Assembly: GCA_910577675.1 (NCBI GenBank)
Contig: CAJTOR010000055.1
Span: forward strand, 1 to 20,503
From: an uncultured Lachnospiraceae bacterium
GTDB lineage: Bacteria > Bacillota > Clostridia > Lachnospirales > Lachnospiraceae
Direction: 5' to 3'
Length of the DNA stretch: 20,503 bases
Shown: positions 14,803-20,503 of the stretch, in pieces
Position numbering within the stretch: the stretch's first letter is position 1
How the letters are laid out: every line of letters begins with the position of its first letter
Program-made: the position numbers and the translations under genes
Notes under the pieces: model-generated
Seen by the model: the letters and a program-made list of their open reading frames with translations, nothing else
Database searches by the model: none
Told to the model about the DNA's origin: nothing

Positions 14803-15855
14803 AATTTCATCGCGCACACTCTGCATCTGGTAATCCAATATCTCAATGGAGTCCGCGCAGGCCTTTAACTTCCTGACGATCTCCTCCGCATTCTGCACAT
14901 CCTTTTTATACTTGAGTTTATGTTCCAGGCTCGCCCAAAAATCCATCGCAATCGTGCGGAACTGCACCTCCACTTTCCTGTAAATCTTTTCGCTTGACAA
15001 AAATACCGGTATTTCCATAATAATATGCAGGCTCCTGTAACCGTTTGACTTAGGGTTGCGGATATAATCTTTCTTTTTCAGAAGGATAATATCATCCTGC
15101 CCGATCAAAAGCTCCGCCAGCCTGTAAATATCATCCGGGAATGAGCAGATCACACGCACACCCGCCACATCGGAAAGTTTCTCCCTGATATTTTCCACCG
15201 TGACCGGCACACCCTTTCGCATCAGCTTCTCATATATACTCTCCGGTGATTTTAGGCGGCTCTTAATCGATTCAAACGGATTGCGGTTGTACTTTAGTGA
15301 AAACTCCTCATTCAGAATCCGCAGTTTCGTTTCCACTTCCATAATTGCGCTGCTATACTGCATCATCAGGTCGTTGAACGGCCTTGCCTCCTTTAGTTTC
15401 TCCGCCTGCATCTGAATAATCTGATGCTGCCTGCGAAGCCGCTCAGTCTGTCTTTCCACCTTCGCCTCAAGCTGGTTCTTGCAGGCAAAAAGTTCCACGG
15501 TATTTCTCACCCTGTTCTTGACAATGGAAAACTCAAACGGCTTATGTATAAAATCGGAAACACCCAGTTCAAAACATTGATTTTCCACCTCCGCCGCCTG
15601 CTCCCCGCTAATCACAAGCACGGGGATGCGCCCCAGCCAACCGTTCTCCTTCATCTTCGCAATCACGCCGAAACCATCTTTTTTCGGCATCTGCAAATCC
15701 AAAAGCATCGCCACAATCTCACTTTGGTACTTTGTCAGTTTCTCCAGTGCTTCTTCCCCATCCTTTGCCAGTTCCACCATATAATCGTCGCGGAGCATCC
15801 CGTAGAGTAATTCCCGGTTCACCTCCGCATCATCCACCACCAATATCCTTTGCAT
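14785..15855 (-). CDS. Response-regulator receiver fused to a small (p)ppGpp synthetase
   Basis: A 356-residue fusion. Residues 1-120 are a CheY-like receiver with the acidic pair Asp8-Asp9, phospho-acceptor Asp53 (LLDLQMP), switch Ser83 and Lys105 (DFIHKPF). Residues about 122-165 form a charged coiled coil. Residues about 165-350 match small alarmone synthetases of the RelQ/YjbM type: RLKSPESIYEKLMRKG with Arg200 and Lys202, DVAGVRVIC with Asp229, NGYRSLH with Tyr273, KVEVQFRT with Glu296 and FWASLEHKLKYK. There is no HD hydrolase, TGS or ACT domain. Predicted role: synthesis of (p)ppGpp from ATP and GDP/GTP, switched by phosphorylation. No histidine kinase is in the window. Start: ATG 15855 has GGAGG five bases upstream; the frame to 15936 adds an unconserved leader without a site. 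Confidence 0.9.
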   Translation of the reverse strand: MQRILVVDDAEVNRELLYGMLRDDYMVELAKDGEEALEKLTKYQSEIVAMLLDLQMPKKDGFGVIAKMKENGWLGRIPVLVISGEQAAEVENQCFELGVSDFIHKPFEFSIVKNRVRNTVELFACKNQLEAKVERQTERLRRQHQIIQMQAEKLKEARPFNDLMMQYSSAIMEVETKLRILNEEFSLKYNRNPFESIKSRLKSPESIYEKLMRKGVPVTVENIREKLSDVAGVRVICSFPDDIYRLAELLIGQDDIILLKKKDYIRNPKSNGYRSLHIIMEIPVFLSSEKIYRKVEVQFRTIAMDFWASLEHKLKYKKDVQNAEEIVRKLKACADSIEILDYQMQSVRDEIDRTKE

Positions 15856-16001
15856 AAACCCCTCCATGCTGCCTGGCAGCCATGTTCCCATATTTATAAA
15901 ATCCCGGACTGAAACGGATTCCCCTAATCTCGCCATATCAGGAATATTATATATTCACTATTCATACATATATGTTTCTAATTTTCAGCCCCACTTATAT
16001 A

Positions 16002-16010
16002 ATTTTACCA
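16002..16010 (-). promoter_or_regulatory. Candidate extended -10 of the receiver-synthetase gene
   Basis: The minus strand reads TGGTAAAAT about 147 bases upstream of ATG 15855; the hexamer 17 bases before it (TGGATT) is a weak -35. Alternative TATA-like stretches lie closer to the gene (around 15945-15960 and 15995-16000), so the assignment is tentative. The gap 15856-16083 contains no other gene. Confidence 0.4.
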
Positions 16011-16044
16011 TATTTGCCCCTTAAAATCCACTACAATTTTCGGA

Positions 16045-16054
16045 TTTCGACAAA
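16045..16054 (-). promoter_or_regulatory. Spo0A-box-like site upstream of the receiver-synthetase gene
   Basis: The minus strand reads TTTGTCGAAA, which contains the exact 0A box core TGTCGAA known from Spo0A targets in Firmicutes. It lies about 35 bases upstream of the candidate extended -10, the usual place for an activator or repressor site. A single 7-base match can occur by chance, so this is a lead. Confidence 0.4.
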
Positions 16055-16083
16055 TTTTTAGTACTTTACTGACCATAGGAAAA

Positions 16084-16128
16084 GCACCCGCAAAAAGCAC
16101 ATCTTCTGCAATGTGTTTTTCCGGATGC
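16084..16128 (-). terminator. Long intrinsic terminator after the XRE regulator gene
   Basis: On the minus strand GCATCCG pairs with CGGGTGC (one G-U pair), and inside it AAAAA-CACAT pairs with ATGTG-C-TTTTT with a one-base bulge; TTTT follows. It begins 28 bases after the XRE stop and isolates the receiver-synthetase gene from upstream transcription. Confidence 0.75.
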
Positions 16129-16155
16129 CCACATGGATGGTTTATTTTATTTTTA

Positions 16156-16503
16156 TCACTTTATTTCCTGCCCGGCAGACTCCTGCGCCCCAAGCCAGGC
16201 GATAAAGCTTAGTGCCTGCTCCTGCTGCTTTTTATCAAGGCGCTTTAATTTTGCCGCCAACTGCCCGGAAAGCTCCCCCTTTTGCATCCCGTCCGCCCCA
16301 AGCAGCACTTCGTCCGGTGTCATATGCAATACATCCGCGATCTGCATCAGCACGTCAATGGAAGGGATGGAACGCCCCCGCTCAATATTCGAAAGATACC
16401 GTGGGCTAAGATCCGCCTTTGCCTCCACCTCCGCCTGTGTAAGTAAAAGCTTCCTTCTCTTTTGCGCAATCCTTCTTCCAATCTCGGTGTAATCCATGTA
16501 CAT
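16156..16503 (-). CDS. XRE-family helix-turn-helix regulator
   Basis: A 115-residue DNA-binding protein. Residues about 7-65 form the Cro/CI-type five-helix domain: IGRRIAQKRRKLLLTQAEVE, the recognition helix around SPRYLSNIERGRSIPS and the closing helix VLMQIADVLHMTPDEVLLG. The tail is a charged helix (KLKRLDKKQQEQALSFIAWL) likely used for dimerisation; there is no ligand or peptidase domain. Start: ATG 16503 has GGAGG eight bases upstream; a TTG at 16509 is too close to that site. It follows rfbB after 97 bases with no clear terminator between, so it may be read from the polysaccharide operon and could regulate it, though its targets are unknown. Confidence 0.85.
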   Translation of the reverse strand: MYMDYTEIGRRIAQKRRKLLLTQAEVEAKADLSPRYLSNIERGRSIPSIDVLMQIADVLHMTPDEVLLGADGMQKGELSGQLAAKLKRLDKKQQEQALSFIAWLGAQESAGQEIK

Positions 16504-16600
16504 AGCCAAGTCCTCCCCCTTCCATCCGCCTTTTAAAAACCAGTCCCTCCCCTATCATATTCCCACACTTTGCCGCTTATGATGTCCCACATCCGACATT

Positions 16601-17602
16601 TTAGAGGTCTTTTCGGTACTCCCCGCTAATAATCCTCCCCCACCAATCCTGGTTCTTTAGATACCATGAAACCGTTTCCTTTAGTCCATCGGCAAACTTT
16701 ACCCCCGGTGTAAAGCTAAGCTCCTTTTGTATTTTTTCCGGGTTAATCGCATAGCGCAAGTCATGCCCCTTCCGATCCTCCACAAATGTTATCAGGCTCT
16801 CCGGTTTCCCAAGTTCACTTAAAACCAGCCGGACAATATCGATATTCCTCATCTCATTATGCCCGCCGACATTGTAAACTTCACCGACCCTTCCCCCCTC
16901 TAAAATCAGGTCAATCGCGCGGCAATGATCCTCCACATACAGCCAGTCGCGCACATTCACACCCTCCCCGTACACTGGAAGCTGGCTGTTTTTAAGGGCG
17001 TTTACAATCATCAGCGGAATCAGCTTTTCCGGGAACTGGTAAGGCCCGTAATTATTGGAGCAGCGGCTTATCGTTACCGGGAGCCCATATGTCCTGAAAT
17101 AGGAAAGTGCCAGCAAATCCGCCGAAGCTTTCGAACTGCTGTAGGGCGAACTTGTGTGTAGGGGTGTTTCCTCCGTAAAAAACAGATCGGGTCTGTCAAG
17201 TGGAAGGTCACCATACACCTCATCCGTAGAAACCTGATGGAAGCGCGCGATCCCATATTTCCTGCATGCATCCATCAGCACTGCCGCCCCCAATATGTTT
17301 GTTTCAAGAAAAATGGAAGGATTCTCGATGGAGCGGTCCACATGGCTCTCCGCCGCAAAATTTACAACAATATCCGGTCCCTCCTCCTCAAAAACCCGGT
17401 AAACCGCTTCCCGGTCACAGAGATCCAACCGGACAAACCGGAAATTTTCATTTCCCGCAAGCGGTGAAAGTGTTGACAGGTTGCCCGCATAAGTCAGTTT
17501 ATCCAGACAGATAATGCGGTCACCCGGATGTGTTTTTTCCATATAAAAGATAAAATTTGAACCGATAAAACCCGCACCGCCAGTTACAATAATTTTCCTC
17601 AT
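16601..17602 (-). CDS. rfbB: dTDP-glucose 4,6-dehydratase
   Basis: The second enzyme of dTDP-L-rhamnose synthesis: it oxidises, dehydrates and re-reduces dTDP-glucose to the 4-keto-6-deoxy sugar using bound NAD. It is an extended short-chain dehydrogenase of 333 residues. NAD motif TGGAGFIG at 7-14, catalytic Thr126-Asp127-Glu128 in STDEVYG (the Asp-Glu pair marks the 4,6-dehydratase and separates it from epimerases), Tyr154 and Lys158 in YSSSK, and the substrate segment RCSNNYGPYQFPEK. Start: ATG 17602 begins the Rossmann strand and follows AAGGGGG; the longer frame to 17650 encodes unconserved residues. It is separated from rfbD by an unusual 138-base purine-rich leader. Confidence 0.95.
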   Translation of the reverse strand: MRKIIVTGGAGFIGSNFIFYMEKTHPGDRIICLDKLTYAGNLSTLSPLAGNENFRFVRLDLCDREAVYRVFEEEGPDIVVNFAAESHVDRSIENPSIFLETNILGAAVLMDACRKYGIARFHQVSTDEVYGDLPLDRPDLFFTEETPLHTSSPYSSSKASADLLALSYFRTYGLPVTISRCSNNYGPYQFPEKLIPLMIVNALKNSQLPVYGEGVNVRDWLYVEDHCRAIDLILEGGRVGEVYNVGGHNEMRNIDIVRLVLSELGKPESLITFVEDRKGHDLRYAINPEKIQKELSFTPGVKFADGLKETVSWYLKNQDWWGRIISGEYRKDL

Positions 17603-17740
17603 TTCAGATACCCCCTTTTTCTGCCTCCCCACTCCCACATCTTTCTCCATTCCCTCATTCCCGCATTCCCATCATCCCCCACATTTCCCCGTTATACCAC
17701 CTGCCGTCTTTCTCGTTTCCCCCTCCCCTTTTTTCTTCCT
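17603..17740 (-). other. Purine-rich rfbD-rfbB spacer with a G-quadruplex motif
   Basis: The minus-strand RNA of this spacer is almost wholly A and G, with about ten runs of three or more G. At 17652-17680 it reads GGGGG, GGG, GGG, GGG separated by three 5-base loops (ATGAT, AATGC, AATGA), which fits the standard four-tract quadruplex pattern. The GGGAATG unit recurs three times. No ORF or hairpin terminator is seen here. Confidence 0.55.
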
Positions 17741-18601
17741 TTATATTTCACCCGCCTCCCGCAGCTCACGAAGATACCGGCTAAGTGCATCCTCCCATCG
17801 CGGCAGCCTGAAAAACCCTTCCCTTGTAAGTTTTCCTTTTTCCATCCGGCTGTTGTGCGGCCTTTTTGCCTTTACCGGGAATGCATCGGAGGGAACCGCC
17901 TCGACCTGCACCGTTCTTTCCGCCTGCCGGAAAATTTCGCAGGCGAATTCATACCAACTGCATATCCCCTCATTTGTCGCATGGTATACCCCATATTTAT
18001 CTGTTTGTACCATGGCGGCAAGCAGGACAGCCAGGTCGCGCGTATAGGTCGGGGAACCGAACTGGTCATCCACCACACGCAGGCACTCCCTTTCCCCAGA
18101 AAGCCGCAGCATCGTTTTTACAAAATTTTTCCCGTGCAGCCCAAATACCCAGGAAACCCTGACAATAAAATACGCTTCAAGCGTTTCCCTTACTGCGAGT
18201 TCCCCCTCATACTTTGTCCGCCCATAAACATTCACGGGGTTCGTGTGATCCTCCGGTCCCCAGGGTTTCTCCCCCTCCCCGTCAAATACATAATCCGTAC
18301 TTATGTAAAGCATCTTCTTCCCATACTTCAGGCACGCCATGGCAATGTTTTTTGTCCCGTCCCGGTTGACGCGCTGACACAGGGAAGCATTTTCCTCCGC
18401 GGCATCCACCGCCGTGTACGCCGCACAGTGGATCACCGCGTCCGCCCCGGAATCTTTCACCACAAGATCCACCGCATCCGCATCCGTGATGTCCATTTCT
18501 TCCATGTCCACCCCAACCGCCAGGATCCCCTGGCGCTCCAGTTCCTGCACCACATCAAAGCCAAGCTGTCCCCTTGCACCGGTTACCAGAACTTTCATCA
18601 T
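17741..18601 (-). CDS. rfbD: dTDP-4-dehydrorhamnose reductase
   Basis: The last step of dTDP-L-rhamnose synthesis: NAD(P)H-dependent reduction of the 4-keto group. It is a 286-residue RmlD-type short-chain dehydrogenase with GARGQLG near the start, DITDADAV, the ISTDYVFDG segment with the catalytic Thr, the Tyr-Lys pair in VYGRTK, SWVFG and DDQFGSPTYT, and the RPHNSRM motif near the end. Start: two adjacent ATGs, 18601 and 18598, follow AAAGGGGG; the second has slightly better spacing and the product differs by one Met. It begins 11 bases after rfbA, so the two are one transcript. The longer frame to 18715 overlaps rfbA and is rejected. Confidence 0.95.
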   Translation of the reverse strand: MMKVLVTGARGQLGFDVVQELERQGILAVGVDMEEMDITDADAVDLVVKDSGADAVIHCAAYTAVDAAEENASLCQRVNRDGTKNIAMACLKYGKKMLYISTDYVFDGEGEKPWGPEDHTNPVNVYGRTKYEGELAVRETLEAYFIVRVSWVFGLHGKNFVKTMLRLSGERECLRVVDDQFGSPTYTRDLAVLLAAMVQTDKYGVYHATNEGICSWYEFACEIFRQAERTVQVEAVPSDAFPVKAKRPHNSRMEKGKLTREGFFRLPRWEDALSRYLRELREAGEI

Positions 18602-18612
18602 AAATCCCCCTT

Positions 18613-19497
18613 TTAATACCGTATCCTTCCGTCTGCCACCTGTTTCAGGTGCTCCCCATACGGCGATTTCCCGTAGCGCACCGCCGATTTTAAAAGTTCC
18701 TCCTTCGTGACCCACCCATTCACATAGGCAATCTCCTCCGGTGCCGAGATCTCGACACTCTGGCGCTTCTGTAAGGTCTGCACGAAATCCGTCGCCTCCG
18801 CCAGGCTGTCCACCGTCCCCGTGTCAAGCCACGCAAACCCGCGCCCTAAAAGCTTTACATTTAAGCTCCCATCCTTTAAGTACATCCGGTTCAGGTCTGT
18901 AATCTCCAGTTCCCCGCGCGCCGACGGCTTCACCTGCTTTGCATACCCTGTCACCCGCCCGTCATAAAAATACAGCCCCGTAATACAGTAGTTGGATTTT
19001 GGCTCCTGTGGCTTTTCCTCCACGGAAATCACCCTGCCCTGCCCATCAAACTCCACAATCCCAAACCGTTTCGGGTCATTGACATAATATCCAAAGACCG
19101 TTGCCTTCCCCTCCTCCGCATCGTTTGCCGCCTCCCGCAGCAGCCGCCCAAAGCCGTTGCCATAAAAAATATTGTCGCCAAGCACCATCGCGCAGGGCTC
19201 CCCCCCGATAAAGTCCTCCCCCAGCAAAAACGCCTGTGCCAGCCCATCCGGGCTTGGCTGCACTTTGTAGGAGAGCGAAATCCCATACTGCCCCCCATCC
19301 CCTAAAAGCCGCTCAAAATTCGGCAGGTCCTGCGGCGTGGAAATCAAAAGGATTTCCCGTATCCCCGCAAGCATCAGGGTCGAGAGCGGATAGTAGATCA
19401 TTGGTTTGTCATATACCGGGAGGAGCTGTTTCGATGTTACCATGGTGAGCGGATAGAGCCTTGTGCCGGAACCACCGGCAAGAATAATCCCTTTCAT
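18613..19497 (-). CDS. rfbA: Glucose-1-phosphate thymidylyltransferase
   Basis: Couples glucose-1-phosphate and dTTP to dTDP-glucose, the entry step of dTDP-L-rhamnose synthesis and usually its feedback point. It has 294 residues, the normal length for the RmlA short type. The nucleotide-binding signature GGSGTRLYPLT is at 8-18 and KQLLPVYDKP at 23-32; DGLAQAF, LGDNIFYG, EEKPQEPKSNY and WLDTGT follow in the family order. Start: ATG 19497 with AAGGAGG upstream at a slightly long spacing (about 10 bases). It begins 68 bases after manC. rfbC, the 3,5-epimerase normally found with these genes, is not in the window. Confidence 0.96.
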   Translation of the reverse strand: MKGIILAGGSGTRLYPLTMVTSKQLLPVYDKPMIYYPLSTLMLAGIREILLISTPQDLPNFERLLGDGGQYGISLSYKVQPSPDGLAQAFLLGEDFIGGEPCAMVLGDNIFYGNGFGRLLREAANDAEEGKATVFGYYVNDPKRFGIVEFDGQGRVISVEEKPQEPKSNYCITGLYFYDGRVTGYAKQVKPSARGELEITDLNRMYLKDGSLNVKLLGRGFAWLDTGTVDSLAEATDFVQTLQKRQSVEISAPEEIAYVNGWVTKEELLKSAVRYGKSPYGEHLKQVADGRIRY

Positions 19498-19565
19498 ATG
19501 CGGAATGCCTCCTTATTTAACTGGTAAATTTTTACAAAATAATATTCCCCATAAAGACCACCCTG

Positions 19566-20503
19566 CTACTCTTCCTTTCCTTCAATCAGTTCTGTCCCAT
19601 CCTTTATCAATTCCTTCCCCACCTGCACTTCAAGGACTTCGGTGTCCGTCACCGCAAACACCCCGTGCTTTACCCCTGCCGGGACGGAATAGGTATCCCC
19701 CGCAAATGCCTCGTGCGCCCGGTCATTCACCGTGATAATACATTTCCCGCTAAGCACCGTCAAGACCTCCGCGCGGTTCTGGTGCACCTGGTACGCAATC
19801 CGCTCCCCCTCCCTGATCTTTTTGCGTTTTGTCAGTGATTTTGTACCATCCTCCCCGCCCGCGATATCGAGCACCTTGTATTCCCCCCAGGAGCGCTCCT
19901 CAAACATCGGGCGCATATCCCTGTTTTCCACATACCCTTTAATATACGAACTCTGCTCCTTGTCCGATACCAGTATGCCGTCCGGGCTTGCCGCAACAAT
20001 CATGTCCTTCGCCCCCATCACCACGATCGGGATCGAAAGTTCGTTAATCACATGTGTGTTCCTGCATTTTTCAGAAACCACCACATCCCCAATCGGCTTC
20101 TCCTCCATCACTTCCGTCAGGGTGTTCCATGTCCCAAGGTCTTTCCATTCCCCATGGTAGGGGAGAACCGCCACGGATTCCGCCTTTTCCACCACAGCAT
20201 AATCAAAGCTTGTCTTTTCAAACTCCCCATACTGGCGCAGCATGTCCGCATAGCAGGCGCAGGGGATTGTCTTTTTCACAATCGCCATCAGGTAGGACAG
20301 CTTCAGGGCAAACACCCCGCAGTTCCACAGCCCGCCCTTTTGGATTAATTCTCCCGCAGTCTGCATATCTGGTTTTTCCCGGAATTCTAAGACTGAGAGG
20401 AGCTGGTTGTTTTCGTTTCCAACAAGCCTTCCTTCCCGGCTAGTCCCCGGAAAAATCCCTTCCTTCCCCTCCCCGCGGTTTCCTGGGATATTTCTTGCAA
20501 GCC
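19566..20503 (-). CDS. manC: Mannose-1-phosphate guanylyltransferase with C-terminal isomerase-type cupin, 5' end missing
   Basis: Makes GDP-mannose from mannose-1-phosphate and GTP. The frame stays open to the right edge, so about 311 C-terminal residues are seen and the GTP-binding N-terminus lies outside. Visible blocks are FREKPD, GGLWNCGVFAL, FDYAVVEKAESVAVLPY with GEWKDLGTWNTL, then from about RSWGEYKVLD a mannose-6-phosphate isomerase type II cupin (IAYQVHQNRAEVLTVLSGK, GDTYSVPAGVKHG). The cupin may give isomerase activity as well. A segment unusually rich in Gly, Arg, Glu and Asn (20390-20490) sits just before FREKPD, longer than I expect there. Internal ATG 20366 lies inside the conserved domain and is not the start. 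Confidence 0.88.
   Translation of the reverse strand, partial: LARNIPGNRGEGKEGIFPGTSREGRLVGNENNQLLSVLEFREKPDMQTAGELIQKGGLWNCGVFALKLSYLMAIVKKTIPCACYADMLRQYGEFEKTSFDYAVVEKAESVAVLPYHGEWKDLGTWNTLTEVMEEKPIGDVVVSEKCRNTHVINELSIPIVVMGAKDMIVAASPDGILVSDKEQSSYIKGYVENRDMRPMFEERSWGEYKVLDIAGGEDGTKSLTKRKKIREGERIAYQVHQNRAEVLTVLSGKCIITVNDRAHEAFAGDTYSVPAGVKHGVFAVTDTEVLEVQVGKELIKDGTELIEGKEE

Noticed and set aside
15856..15936. N-terminal extension of the receiver-synthetase protein to ATG 15936
   Set aside because: No ribosome binding site precedes it, and the receiver fold begins right at ATG 15855, which has GGAGG upstream.
18602..18715. N-terminal extension of rfbD overlapping rfbA
   Set aside because: The extension is unconserved and overlaps rfbA coding sequence; ATG 18601/18598 has a GGGGG site and begins the Rossmann fold.

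Overview
The window looks like part of a chromosome from an anaerobic Gram-positive of the Clostridia, most likely Lachnospiraceae. This is an inference from AGGAGG-type ribosome binding sites, the gene order tig-clpP-clpX-lon-engB, a DUF4364 protein and the protein family types; no 16S or other marker is present. The sequence is mostly GC-balanced, but the first ~500 bases are visibly AT-rich.

Layout. (1) Bases 1-500: the tail of a MATE-type exporter with an apparent one-base frameshift, a 61-residue orphan ORF and a strong two-way terminator. (2) 517-3305, minus strand: an FGGY sugar kinase with a clear promoter and palindromic operator candidate, and a zinc-dependent phospholipase C-family protein. 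(3) 3306-3859: a non-coding stretch with three near-identical 114-bp tandem repeats rich in hairpins and minus-strand -10 elements. (4) 3860-6541, plus strand: malic enzyme, a TIGR01212/YhcC-type radical SAM protein and a DUF4364 winged-helix protein. (5) 6654-13082, minus strand: the protein-quality block, read as tig, clpP, clpX, lon, engB. (6) 13263-16503, minus strand: glmM, a response-regulator receiver fused to a small (p)ppGpp synthetase, and an XRE regulator. (7) 16601 to the right edge, minus strand: a nucleotide-sugar cluster, read as manC (5' end off the window), rfbA, rfbD, rfbB.

How the genes fit together. manC makes GDP-mannose; rfbA, rfbB and rfbD supply three of the four steps to dTDP-L-rhamnose (rfbC is not in the window); glmM supplies glucosamine-1-phosphate for peptidoglycan and UDP-GlcNAc. 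These are envelope and surface-polysaccharide precursors. The Tig/ClpXP/Lon/EngB block handles nascent-chain folding, regulated proteolysis and ribosome assembly. Between the two blocks sits the most unusual gene, at 14785-15855. It has an intact receiver domain (phospho-acceptor Asp53), a coiled coil and a RelQ/YjbM-like alarmone synthetase domain with its key residues conserved. A perfect match to the core Spo0A box lies upstream. This predicts a stringent-response enzyme under direct phosphorelay control and is the best candidate in the window for an undescribed system.
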